From: Candidatus Acinetobacter avistercoris
GTDB taxonomy: Bacteria; Pseudomonadota; Gammaproteobacteria; Pseudomonadales; Moraxellaceae
DNA: 37,568 nt
Assembly: GCA_018883945.1 (NCBI GenBank)
Contig: JAHLFF010000300.1
Location: 1 to 37,568 of the forward strand
Direction: 5' to 3'
Part shown: positions 25,236 through 33,749 of the stretch, in pieces
Numbering within the stretch: position 1 is the first letter of the stretch
Layout of the letters: each line of letters starts with the position of its first letter
Program-made: the position numbers and the translations under genes
Notes under the pieces: model-generated
Databases searched by the model: none
What the model was told of the DNA's origin: nothing
What the model saw: the letters and a program-made list of their open reading frames with translations, nothing else

Positions 25236-27854
25236 ATGAATAACAATTACCGTAAACCACTGCAAGGTACCCAGTTAGAGTATTTTGATGTGCGACAAGC
25301 CATTGAAGATATTCAGCCAGGCGCTTATGCCAAACTTCCTTATACCTCCAAAGTACTCGCAGAGCAGTTGGTCCGTCGTTGTGATCCAGCGATTCTAGAA
25401 CAATCATTAAAACAATTGATTTTTTCTAAACAAGATTTTGATTTTCCATGGTATCCAGCACGTGTCGTCTGTCATGATATTTTAGGACAAACAGCTTTGG
25501 TTGACCTTGCAGGCTTGCGTGATGCGATTGCAGAGCAAGGTGGTGATCCATCTAAAGTGAATCCTGTGGTTCCAACTCAGCTGATCGTTGACCATTCATT
25601 GGCCGTTGAATTTGGTGGTTCTGATCCAGATGCCTTTGAGAAAAACCGTGCCATTGAAGACCGTCGTAATGAAGACCGTTTTCATTTTATTGAATGGACC
25701 AAAACCGCTTTTGAAAATGTAGATGTCATTCCTGCGGGTAACGGCATCATGCATCAAATCAACTTAGAAAAAATGTCGCCTGTGATCCAAAACCGTGATG
25801 GCTTGGCCTATCCAGATACTTGTGTCGGCACAGATTCACATACCCCCCATACCGATGCGCTTGGTGTAATTTCAATTGGTGTAGGCGGTTTAGAAGCTGA
25901 AAATGTCATGTTGGGTCGTGCATCTTGGATGCGACTGCCTGATATTATTGGCGTGGAGTTTGTGGGTCAGCGTCAAGCAGGTATAACTGCTACTGATATT
26001 GTCTTGGCTTTAACTGAGTTTTTACGTAAAGAACGTGTAGTCGGCGCATACCTCGAATTCTTCGGTGAAGGTGCGGACAGTATGTCGGTGGGTGATCGTG
26101 CGACGATTTCCAACATGACACCAGAATACGGTGCAACGGCTGCGATGTTCTACATCGACCAAAATACCATTGATTATTTAACGCTTACAGGCCGAGAGTC
26201 TGAACAGGTTAAACTGGTCGAACACTATGCCAAAGAAATTGGTCTTTGGACGAGTGACATGAAACAAGCGGTATACCCACGTGTACTGCGTTTCGATTTA
26301 TCTACTGTCACTCGTAACATCGCTGGACCATCAAATCCGCATGCGCGTGTATCAACAAGCGATTTAAAAGCCAAAGGCATTGCAGGCAATCTAGAAGCAG
26401 CGCGTGCGCAAGAAGCAGAAGGCTTAATGCCCGATGGTGCAATCATCATTGCTGCAATCACCTCATGTACCAATACCTCAAACCCGCGTAATACTGTTGC
26501 GGCAGGTTTACTCGCACGTAAAGCCAATGAATTGGGTCTAACTCGTAAACCTTGGGTGAAATCCTCTTTTGCACCAGGTTCTAAAGCTGCTGCTTTATAT
26601 CTTGAAGAAGCGGGTGTAATGAAGGATTTAGAGCAACTTGGTTTTGGTATTGTGGCCTATGCTTGTACGACTTGTAATGGTATGTCGGGTGCGCTTGATC
26701 CAGCAATTCAGCAAGAAATTATTGAACGTGATTTGTATGCGACAGCAGTGTTGTCAGGTAACCGTAACTTTGACGGCCGTATTCATCCGCAAGCAAAACA
26801 GGCATTTTTGGCTTCACCGCCATTGGTGGTTGCTTATGCGATTGCAGGAACGATTCGTTTTGACATTGAAACTGATTCATTGGGTAATAATAAAGATGGA
26901 AATCCAATTTACCTGAAAGATATTTGGCCGTCTGATGAAGAAATTGATGCGCTGGTTAAAACATCGGTTAAACCTGAGCAGTTCCGTCAAATTTATATTC
27001 CTATGTTTGATTTGGGTGTTAATGCCAAATCTGAAAGCCCATTGTATGATTGGCGCCCGCAAAGTACCTATATTCGCCGTCCGCCGTATTGGGAAGGGGC
27101 TTTGGCTGCACCGCGTACTTTAGCCAATATGCGTCCATTGGCGATTTTGGGTGACAACATCACCACCGATCATTTATCACCATCGAATGCGATTGTATTG
27201 GACAGTGCTTCTGGTGAGTACTTGAAGAAAATGGGCTTGCCTGAAGAAGACTTTAACTCGTATGCAACGCATCGTGGTGATCACTTGACCACGCAACGTG
27301 CAACATTCGCCAACCCGAAATTGTTTAATGAAATGGTGGTTCGCTCTGACGGTACGATTAAGCAAGGTTCAAAAGCACGTGTCGAGCCTGAAGGCGAAGT
27401 TATGCGCATGTGGGAAGCGATTGAAACTTATATGAATCGTAAGCAGCCTTTGATCATTATTGCTGGGAAGGATTATGGTCGGGGTTCAAGCCGTGACTGG
27501 GCAGCCAAAGGTGTACGTCTGGCAGGTGTGGAGGTGATTGTTGCTGAAGGTTTTGAGCGTATTCACCGCACCAATTTAGTCGGCATGGGCGTTTTACCAC
27601 TTGAGTTTAAAGCGGGTGTTGACCGTAAAACGTTGAAGTTGGATGGAACGGAGTTGTATAGCGTGATTGGAAATATCGCACCTCGTTCGACTTTAACCTT
27701 GGTGGTTGAGCGTTCTACAGCCGATGGTCGTAATGAAATTTTAGAGATTCCTGTGACCTGTCGTTTGGATACCGAAGAAGAAGTGCATGTGTATGAAGCG
27801 GGTGGTGTGTTGCAACGCTTTGCGCAGGACTTTTTGGAAGGGAATGTGGCTTAA
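25236..27854 (+). CDS. acnD: 2-Methylcitrate dehydratase, Fe/S-dependent (AcnD)
   Basis: An 872-residue aconitase-family enzyme. The protein follows the AcnD type rather than AcnA: the N-terminal RKPLQGTQLEYFDVR, the segment FPWYPARVVCHDILGQTALVDLAGLRDAI, and AIEDRRNEDRFHFIEWTK. AcnD dehydrates 2-methylcitrate to 2-methyl-trans-aconitate in propionate catabolism and needs PrpF to complete the step. The cluster ligands are C411 (SCTNTS), C477 and C480 (CTTC). The substrate-side swivel domain has KDYGRGSSRDWAAKG near 745. AGGCAGGA precedes the ATG. A perfect TTGACA at 25150 is a possible -35, but its -10 is weak. No prpB, prpC or prpF is adjacent. Confidence 0.93.
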   Translation: MNNNYRKPLQGTQLEYFDVRQAIEDIQPGAYAKLPYTSKVLAEQLVRRCDPAILEQSLKQLIFSKQDFDFPWYPARVVCHDILGQTALVDLAGLRDAIAEQGGDPSKVNPVVPTQLIVDHSLAVEFGGSDPDAFEKNRAIEDRRNEDRFHFIEWTKTAFENVDVIPAGNGIMHQINLEKMSPVIQNRDGLAYPDTCVGTDSHTPHTDALGVISIGVGGLEAENVMLGRASWMRLPDIIGVEFVGQRQAGITATDIVLALTEFLRKERVVGAYLEFFGEGADSMSVGDRATISNMTPEYGATAAMFYIDQNTIDYLTLTGRESEQVKLVEHYAKEIGLWTSDMKQAVYPRVLRFDLSTVTRNIAGPSNPHARVSTSDLKAKGIAGNLEAARAQEAEGLMPDGAIIIAAITSCTNTSNPRNTVAAGLLARKANELGLTRKPWVKSSFAPGSKAAALYLEEAGVMKDLEQLGFGIVAYACTTCNGMSGALDPAIQQEIIERDLYATAVLSGNRNFDGRIHPQAKQAFLASPPLVVAYAIAGTIRFDIETDSLGNNKDGNPIYLKDIWPSDEEIDALVKTSVKPEQFRQIYIPMFDLGVNAKSESPLYDWRPQSTYIRRPPYWEGALAAPRTLANMRPLAILGDNITTDHLSPSNAIVLDSASGEYLKKMGLPEEDFNSYATHRGDHLTTQRATFANPKLFNEMVVRSDGTIKQGSKARVEPEGEVMRMWEAIETYMNRKQPLIIIAGKDYGRGSSRDWAAKGVRLAGVEVIVAEGFERIHRTNLVGMGVLPLEFKAGVDRKTLKLDGTELYSVIGNIAPRSTLTLVVERSTADGRNEILEIPVTCRLDTEEEVHVYEAGGVLQRFAQDFLEGNVA

Positions 27855-27888
27855 GAGTTTAAACTGAAAGTTATTGATTTTGTTTGAA

Positions 27889-27917
27889 AAAAACCCTATC
27901 TTGATGGTGGGGTTTTT
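27889..27917 (+). terminator. acnD terminator
   Basis: AAAAACCC pairs with GGGTTTTT, and the stem is extended by a few weaker pairs around TTGAT. It ends in T residues only 18 bases before the next start codon. Confidence 0.8.
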
Positions 27918-27934
27918 AAATTTTTCGGTGGGGT

Positions 27935-29221
27935 ATGAGTAATAGTGTAGATGAGTTATGTGATGTATTAGATGATCTCTCAGTAGTTGTTTTAAATGCG
28001 TGGGGAGACGACCAAATTTTAAAAAATGTCTATGGATGGCATCATCCACCTTTAACGAGGCATGATTTAGCAAATATGCCTAAAGAAATTAGTCGAAGTT
28101 TGAGATCATTAAAAATTGATTCTTTAGAAGATGATATAGCAGACGTGATTAAAACAATTCCAGAAAAAATTAAATTAATGCATGTGGATACGATTCCATA
28201 TATGTTTAATGGACATGGGGCACAAGCCATACCTATTTACATATCAACTTTGGAGTGGGTTAAGCAGATCATCTCACCGTTACTTGGTTGGGAAGTATTA
28301 CAAAACAATAGGGCAATGCCTAATCAACTGTCTCGTCGTTTGCGGGGCATTCAAGCAGAACTTGAAAATATTATTCCAAATAAAGAAAATCTAGAAAATC
28401 AAATAAGACTTATTAATGATGCAACAGAAGCAGCAGAAAACTTGCCAACAGATTTACAAAGTTTGAAGCAAGCTAGGAACCAAGTTTCTGAATTGGAAAA
28501 AGATAGTTCTTTTGATAGAAAAAAAATTACAGAGCATAAAGTATCTGTAGAAGCTCAGTTAAAAGCTATAAATGAACTCCATGAACAAGCAAAAAAATTA
28601 ATTGTAAATTGTGAGGATGCTTATCGTATTACTACAACAAAAGGCTTGGCTTTAGCTTTCGATAAAAGAGCGAGTGATTTAAAAATGTCGATTCGTTTGT
28701 GGGTAATTGGATTATTATTAGCATTAGGTGTTGGGGCTTTGATAGGTCATCAACGTATTCAAATACTAACTGAATTATTGGCTAAGCCTGATTTAAATTG
28801 GGGAATTATTTGGATTCAAATAATTTTATCTTTGACTAGCTTTTTAGCACCTTTATGGTTTGCTTGGTTTGCTTGGTTTGCTTGGTTTGCTTGGTTTGCT
28901 TGGTTAGCAACTAAGCAGATTAGTCAGCGTTTTAAACTTGCTGAAGATTATGATTTTAAAGCATCGGTTGCCAAAGCATATGAAGGTTATAAAAAAGAAG
29001 CAGCAAAAATTGATCCAGAGTTTGAGTCTAGATTATTTAATGTTGCATTAACGAGACTTGAAGAAGCACCTTTAAGGTTAATGGAATCAAAAAATCATGC
29101 AAGTCCAACGCATGAGATTATTGAAAGGAGTGGTTTAAATAGAGTTGGTGAAAAAATTGCAAATAAAGTTGAATGTGTAATGGATTCTATAACTCCTGCA
29201 AAAGCAAGCAATGACAATTAA
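27935..29221 (+). CDS. Unrecognised 428-residue membrane protein with WFA repeat
   Basis: I do not recognise a family. Residues 1-110 form a soluble N-domain with YGWHHPPLTRHDLANMP. Residues about 130-230 are charged helical, coiled-coil-like sequence with LENIIPNKENLENQIRLI and EHKVSVEAQLKAINELHE. A first membrane helix is at about 253-273. The second hydrophobic stretch runs 288-325 and includes five WFA triplets (308-322) plus WLA. The C-terminal 100 residues are soluble. GGTGGGG lies just before the ATG with tight spacing. The gene is AT-rich, stands alone behind a terminator and has no linked partner. The topology (two helices, long cytoplasmic domains) is a description, not a function. 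Confidence 0.8.
   Translation: MSNSVDELCDVLDDLSVVVLNAWGDDQILKNVYGWHHPPLTRHDLANMPKEISRSLRSLKIDSLEDDIADVIKTIPEKIKLMHVDTIPYMFNGHGAQAIPIYISTLEWVKQIISPLLGWEVLQNNRAMPNQLSRRLRGIQAELENIIPNKENLENQIRLINDATEAAENLPTDLQSLKQARNQVSELEKDSSFDRKKITEHKVSVEAQLKAINELHEQAKKLIVNCEDAYRITTTKGLALAFDKRASDLKMSIRLWVIGLLLALGVGALIGHQRIQILTELLAKPDLNWGIIWIQIILSLTSFLAPLWFAWFAWFAWFAWFAWLATKQISQRFKLAEDYDFKASVAKAYEGYKKEAAKIDPEFESRLFNVALTRLEEAPLRLMESKNHASPTHEIIERSGLNRVGEKIANKVECVMDSITPAKASNDN
28856..28909 (+). repeat. 9-bp tandem repeat (five TGGTTTGCT units plus one variant)
   Basis: Five exact copies of TGGTTTGCT at 28856-28900 and a sixth degenerate copy, TGGTTAGCA. All are in frame and encode WFA and finally WLA inside a membrane segment. 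Gains or losses of a unit keep the frame. Confidence 0.95.
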
Positions 29222-29661
29222 AACATTTCGCTCCAAATTATTTCTACTAGTGATAGAGTAAAGCTAAATTATAAATAAGTGCTTTTATGATAATAGGTAT
29301 TTATTTTTTTAAAACAGATAATAAATATCTATTGTCAGATAGACCTCAAATGTAATGAGATAGTATTTCGTCTACTACAAAATTTCTTTATCACAGTTTG
29401 TAGCTAAATGATTCACTACCTAAAGCGTTTGGTTTTTGAGAGTGCAGAAGTCGAAATTTTCGCCGTGGAGATGAAATTGTTCCTCTAAAAAAAATCATAA
29501 TGCAGTACTTTGATGTGATTAAATTTAAGCTTATTTGCATCATTCATCCTCATAAAAAAAGGAATGAATCACTTTTCTCCCTCAAGAATACAATGCAAAT
29601 AACGTATCTTAAGCCTCACAATTGCGTATATTACGACACAGTAAAATATTAGAAGTACCCA
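29222..29661. other. 440-base spacer before the MFS gene
   Basis: AT-rich with no credible reading frame or terminator. An 11-base palindrome, CGAAATTTTCG, lies near 29453. No regulator site was recognised. Confidence 0.4.
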
Positions 29662-30852
29662 ATGAGTTCCAAAACATCCAATAAAGAAATACCTCAAGCC
29701 AATTTAAAAGCATGGTTGGCAGTAATCGCTGTCGCTCTAGCGATCTTTGCTGTCGTGAGCGCGGAAATGCTTCCGATTGGTTTATTAACGCCCATCGCAG
29801 AAAGTATGCAGCAATCGGTCGGGCATACTAGTCTGATTATTTCCACACCATCCTTAGTCGCTGCGATAGTTGCGCCGTGTGTCGTTCTGGTTTTTAACAG
29901 GATTAATCGTCGTCAATTACTACTTTTCTTTATGTTGTTATTGTTTATTTCGACACTGGTTTCAGCCATGACGGACACATTCCATTGGTTATTACTGGCG
30001 AGGGTATTGTTCGGGATTTCAATGGGCGGTATTTGGGCTTTAGCAGGTACTCTTGCTGTTCGTTTAATGCCTCCTGCGCAAGTCGGAATCGCCACTTCAA
30101 TCATCTTCAGCGGAATTGCAGCGGCATCAGTATTGGGCATACCCGCAGGTGTATATCTCGGTGATTTATTTGGCTGGCGCATGGCCTTTGTCTGTGTCGC
30201 TATTTTAGTGGGCATTGTATTTGTAATGCTGTTTTGGTCTTTGCCTTCTTTGCCCGTTAACAAAGTCAGTAGCTTAAAAAGCAGCCTAACTGTACTCAAA
30301 AAACCGAATGTGATTATTGGATTAGGGTTGACCTTACTGATTGTGACCGGGCATTTTTCTGCATATACCTTTGTACGACCATTATTACAAGAAATCTCAC
30401 AATTCTCCAATGCATCCATTGGCGCTTTATTATTAATTTATGGTGTTTTTGGAATTTTAGGTAATTTTGTTTTAGGTTTTACAATTCAAAAATTTTTATG
30501 GCAAACACTGTTCAGCATCGCTTTTTTACTCAGTGCAACATTGCTGCTATTCATATTTTTTGGTGATTTTCTCTATTTGAATATTGTCTTGTTCTTAATT
30601 TGGGGATTTGCCTATGGTGGTGTTTCAGTCTCATTAATGACGTGGATGATTCGTTCAGCGCCAACACAGCTCGAACTCGCTGCTGCATTTAATGTGGCTG
30701 TATTTAACCTTTCCATCGGATTAGGCGCATTTGCTGGCGGGCTGATTTATGATGGTGTTGGACTTTGGTTGAATTTGACTTTTGCAAGTGTATTGACCTG
30801 TATAGCCGTGATTGTGGTCTTTTTAAATCGGAGCAAACAGGAAGGAATTTAG
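29662..30852 (+). CDS. MFS exporter, DHA1 family (NepI/AraJ-like)
   Basis: A 396-residue inner membrane transporter with 12 predicted helices. It contains the DHA1 signature regions VVSAEMLPIGLLTPIAESM (helix 1-2), a motif A-like NRINRRQLL loop, ARVLFGISMGGIWALAGTLAVRLMPP (helices 4-5) and GIPAGVYLGDLFGWRMAF (motif C region). The pattern is closest in memory to E. coli NepI, a purine ribonucleoside exporter, but AraJ-like sugar or drug efflux is equally plausible. No regulator or substrate gene is adjacent. A start at 29662 fits the usual N-terminal length. Confidence 0.88.
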   Translation: MSSKTSNKEIPQANLKAWLAVIAVALAIFAVVSAEMLPIGLLTPIAESMQQSVGHTSLIISTPSLVAAIVAPCVVLVFNRINRRQLLLFFMLLLFISTLVSAMTDTFHWLLLARVLFGISMGGIWALAGTLAVRLMPPAQVGIATSIIFSGIAAASVLGIPAGVYLGDLFGWRMAFVCVAILVGIVFVMLFWSLPSLPVNKVSSLKSSLTVLKKPNVIIGLGLTLLIVTGHFSAYTFVRPLLQEISQFSNASIGALLLIYGVFGILGNFVLGFTIQKFLWQTLFSIAFLLSATLLLFIFFGDFLYLNIVLFLIWGFAYGGVSVSLMTWMIRSAPTQLELAAAFNVAVFNLSIGLGAFAGGLIYDGVGLWLNLTFASVLTCIAVIVVFLNRSKQEGI

Positions 30853-31003
30853 CTTTAAGCGCAGAAAGAAAACACAGAAAATATGATCTTTGAGTACATG
30901 TTGATGGGTTTTCTGATAAGGCAAAAGATAATGATAGCGGCTTTATAATCCATTTATGATAGTGGCTGGCATAAAAGTCATCATCACCTGTCGAAATGGA
31001 CAA

Positions 31004-31031
31004 TAGACAACCATCATAACTCGGTTATAGT
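31004..31031 (+). promoter_or_regulatory. Candidate promoter for the 47-residue zinc ribbon gene
   Basis: TAGACA at 31004-31009 and TATAGT at 31026-31031, spaced 16 bases, are each one base from the sigma-70 consensus. The start codon follows 33 bases later. Confidence 0.6.
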
Positions 31032-31064
31032 AGACGAACCATTTCTAAACTATGGAGAACAAAA

Positions 31065-31208
31065 ATGGTGACTGCAGGCTCTAAACCCGGAACAGGCTTC
31101 TATTTTTGTATTCAGTGCGGACACCGCGCTTACTTAGAAATTGGTACAGACCGTTTACCCCCGTGTACCAAATGCCATGGCAATCAATTTAACAATAAGA
31201 ATGCCTAA
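31065..31208 (+). CDS. 47-residue zinc ribbon protein
   Basis: A small protein easy to miss because of its size. It has GGAG at 31054-31057 before an ATG, its own promoter candidate and a terminator. Two pairs of cysteines, C15-x2-C18 (FCIQCGH) and C34-x2-C37 (PCTKCHG), form a complete zinc ribbon, with GTDRLPPC between them. It resembles the C-terminal zinc ribbon of the DUF1451 type. It could bind nucleic acid or protein, but nothing in the neighbourhood shows which. Codon usage is ordinary. Confidence 0.85.
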   Translation: MVTAGSKPGTGFYFCIQCGHRAYLEIGTDRLPPCTKCHGNQFNNKNA

Positions 31209-31244
31209 GCAAAACATAAGAAACAGATAAACCTGTTTTTAAAT

Positions 31245-31274
31245 AAAAGCCCTATTATCCCATAGGGCTTTTTT
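31245..31274 (+). terminator. Terminator after the zinc ribbon gene
   Basis: AAAAGCCCTAT (31245-31255) pairs with ATAGGGCTTTT (31262-31272), loop TATCCC, followed by more T residues. Confidence 0.9.
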
Positions 31275-31329
31275 GTTACCCTGCATGTGTATTTATAGAA
31301 AATAATCAACAATAAATAAAGGTCAGCAC

Positions 31330-31908
31330 ATGGAAACAATATTGGGTTTATGCGTGGGGATTGGACTGAGCGCAGCATGTGGATTTCGTGTATTTGTTCC
31401 CTTGTTGGTCATGAGCATCGCATCTCTAGTGGGCTGGTTTGAACCGATGAAAGGTTTTGAATGGCTTGCGATGCCGTCGGTGTGTGTTGCGCTTGGTATT
31501 GTTACATTTTTTGAAATCGGTGCGTACTATATTCCGTGGGTGGATAATCTGTTGGACAGTATTGCTACACCCGCAGCCTTGATTGCTGGAACGCTGAGTA
31601 CGATGGCAGTCAGTTCAGGAGAAATGTCACAATTTGTCGGTTGGGCATCTGCGCTGATCGTGGGTGGAGGCACAGCGACGGCCGTTCAAATGAGTACTGT
31701 CGCAGTAAGAGGTTTATCGACCGCAACAACAGGGGGAATCGCAAATCCTATAGTTTCTACAGGAGAATGGATTGGAGCATTTGTGGTATCGATCTTGGCT
31801 TTTATCGTGCCTGTATTGGTGGTGATTGTCTTTATTATTGCTTTGATTTGGGTCGTACGTTGGATCAGCCGAAAAAAACAAGAAAATATACAGCTCGATT
31901 CTCTTTAA
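31330..31908 (+). CDS. DUF4126 membrane protein
   Basis: A 192-residue inner membrane protein with five to six hydrophobic segments, assigned to DUF4126 (function unknown). The pattern includes GLSAACGFRVFVPLLVMS at about residues 11-28, IPWVDNLLDSIATPAALIAG near 68-87, the Gly/Ala-rich helix ALIVGGGTATAVQMSTVAVRG near 108-128 and a long C-terminal hydrophobic helix. The ATG has AAAGGTC about 9 bases before it. It is 61 bases upstream of an exported-protein gene and the two may be cotranscribed. Confidence 0.88.
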   Translation: METILGLCVGIGLSAACGFRVFVPLLVMSIASLVGWFEPMKGFEWLAMPSVCVALGIVTFFEIGAYYIPWVDNLLDSIATPAALIAGTLSTMAVSSGEMSQFVGWASALIVGGGTATAVQMSTVAVRGLSTATTGGIANPIVSTGEWIGAFVVSILAFIVPVLVVIVFIIALIWVVRWISRKKQENIQLDSL

Positions 31909-31968
31909 CTTTTCGAAAAATAAAATTAAACCTAAGCCGAAAATCCTAACAATGAATAGGTGATATCA

Positions 31969-32670
31969 ATGCAAACGAGCTCTATGTTACAGCACATGGT
32001 ATTAGCAAGTTTCCTTATGTTGCCATCGCTAGCATGTGCTCAAACGGCAATGGCACCTGAGCAAATTCGATTCGAAAAGGATAAGGTGAAATATAAAAGC
32101 TATATTCCTAAAAAATATGATTTATTTGAAGTCATTACAGGTGACTTAAATAAAGACAAGATTCAAGATACTGTTTTAATCGTAAAAGCCACCGATCCTA
32201 ACGCATGGGTAGATCATGAATACAGAGGCAAGCTTGATCGAAATCGCCGTGGCATCGTGGTTTTATTCGGTGAAAATGAAACTTATAAAAAGGTCATGCA
32301 GAATCTTTCCGTATTTAGTTCGGAAAATGAGGAAGGAGGTGTATATTTTCAACCTGAACTTTGGATCGAAATTAAAAAAAATCTTCTCAATGTTCATTAT
32401 GCTCATGGGCGATATGGTTATTGGAATTATAGCTTTAGATATGAAACCCATGATTTTCGTTTGATTGGTTATGACAGCTCAGAGCATCAGGGACCAAGGG
32501 TTGATAGTGATACCAGTATTAACTTGATGACTGGTAAAAAGCGCTATAGAAAGAACCTTAATCAAGATGAAGAACAAAGTCCAAAATTTAAAGAAACATG
32601 GACTACGGTTAACTATAATCCTATCTATCTTTCTCAAATAAAAGATATGGATGAGCTTTACTTTGACTAA
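31969..32670 (+). CDS. Exported protein of unknown function
   Basis: A 233-residue secreted or periplasmic protein. Signal peptide residues 1-24 end SLACA before QTAMA. The ATG at 31969 has AGGTGA a few bases before it and is preferred over the in-frame GTG at 31960. The mature part is charged, with a GDLNKDKIQD stretch that resembles the Asp-rich calcium loops of FG-GAP/VCBS repeats, then VVLFGENETYKK and a conserved-looking YGYWNYSFRYETHDF segment. The family was not recognised. It follows the DUF4126 gene closely. Confidence 0.8.
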   Translation: MQTSSMLQHMVLASFLMLPSLACAQTAMAPEQIRFEKDKVKYKSYIPKKYDLFEVITGDLNKDKIQDTVLIVKATDPNAWVDHEYRGKLDRNRRGIVVLFGENETYKKVMQNLSVFSSENEEGGVYFQPELWIEIKKNLLNVHYAHGRYGYWNYSFRYETHDFRLIGYDSSEHQGPRVDSDTSINLMTGKKRYRKNLNQDEEQSPKFKETWTTVNYNPIYLSQIKDMDELYFD

Positions 32671-32865
32671 GCAATCGAGTTCTAAAATGGAAATATGGCA
32701 TAAAATTTGCAATTGATTATCTGAATAATTTTGAGATGGAATTTTCAAATAATTTTAAATGTTAATAAAGGTCATATGTTCCCAGTGAAATATTAAATTT
32801 ATAGAAATAAAATCATAGATATAAAGCCATTGATATAAAACAAGGTGTGAAAACTTTAAAATAAA

Positions 32866-33003
32866 AACATTAGATCAGCAGGATTCAACAGAACAACAAG
32901 TAAAAACCAAGAAGTTACCGCTTAGTGTGCATTTCATGGCATGGTGGCCATAATGCTGTGGTGGCTCGTTGCGTCTTGGGTACAAGCTTATTTTGGCATA
33001 TAA
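32866..33003 (+). pseudogene. Frameshifted small one-helix membrane protein
   Basis: The frame containing DSTEQQVKTKKLPLSVHFMAWWP meets a stop at 32951. In the next frame a hydrophobic segment, MLWWLVASWVQAYFGI, runs to a TAA at 33001. Restoring one base near 32945 joins the two into a continuous polar N-terminus plus a single membrane helix. No ATG is seen at the N-terminal side, so it is decayed or was started from an unusual codon. Confidence 0.4.
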
Positions 33004-33209
33004 GTGAGTTTTCTTCGCTTGAGATGAATTTTAATTCCAACATTTACGCTATTTCCCATTTTAATTTTGCATAAAAAGCATGGTTTGGAATTTTTTATCA
33101 AAAATAGACTATTTATCGGGAATATTTTTTAAAAACAATTCAAATGAGATGATCTTCGGAATTTAATTCCAAGGCAAGATTGTTAAATTATATCTCAAGG
33201 GTGTGATGG

Positions 33210-33281
33210 GAATCGAAGAGAGTAGCATGCTGACAGCGGCGCAAAACGCGAGTGCAGTACTCACCCAAAAGGTCTCGATTC
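33210..33281. other. 72-base folded element (possible RNA)
   Basis: An outer 7-bp stem joins GAATCGA (33210-33216) and TCGATTC (33275-33281). Inside are GAGTA/TACTC (33220-33224 with 33258-33262), GCA/TGC (33225-33227 with 33253-33255), and two small hairpins with CAAAA loops (33239-33249 and 33263-33273). The nested layout looks designed, but no known RNA family was recognised and no terminator follows it. It contains no reading frame. Confidence 0.4.
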
Positions 33282-33540
33282 TACTTAGGACGCTATAGAT
33301 TACCAATTTATAGGCACACGGTTATAACTTACAAAGTTATGCTAGTTGAAGTTAAACAATATGTTTTTCCCTGACACCCTCAAAATTCTTAATAAAAAAA
33401 GCATAAAATTTAGAACATCATAAAAAATAAAATCAAGTCATTATCAGGCTCAAGCTAAAACCAAACTCAATCAAACCACTCAGCCCATATCGCATTAAGT
33501 TTAAAATCAATTTTCAGCCAAAATAATGCTAGGTCAAGAT

Positions 33541-33620
33541 TCTATCTTCCTCTGGCAGACGGCTAGGATGACTGATGATGATTTTATTGTTTAAAATGAC
33601 TGATGATAGGCGTTTATGGA
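33541..33620 (-). repeat. Dispersed intergenic repeat, copy D
   Basis: Orientation as copy C. It holds GGCTAGGATGACTGATGATG, which matches the GGATGAGGAAATGCTGATTG stretch of copy C, plus the following TGATTTT region and TAAAATGAC. It is partly decayed. Confidence 0.6.
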
Positions 33621-33749
33621 ATGAATAGATGTCTCGACATCAACACATACGTTTTAACTGAGTTTTCTGAATCCATTCACTCTGCATAAATATTTTGACA
33701 CGACATACATTGATTGATATTTTGCGTCTTTTCCGCCGTTGTAACCTTC

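Noticed and set aside
26225..27365. Several 60-100 residue frames inside acnD on both strands
   Set aside because: They are shadows of the acnD coding sequence with biased third positions and no start signals.
31641..32464. Extra plus-strand frames over the DUF4126 and exported-protein genes
   Set aside because: They are out-of-frame readings of the real genes and have no membrane or domain logic.
33210..33281. A tRNA gene or tRNA fragment
   Set aside because: The length and outer 7-bp stem are tRNA-like, and the minus strand has TTCGATTCC, but there is no anticodon arm, no T-stem pairing and no CCA end.
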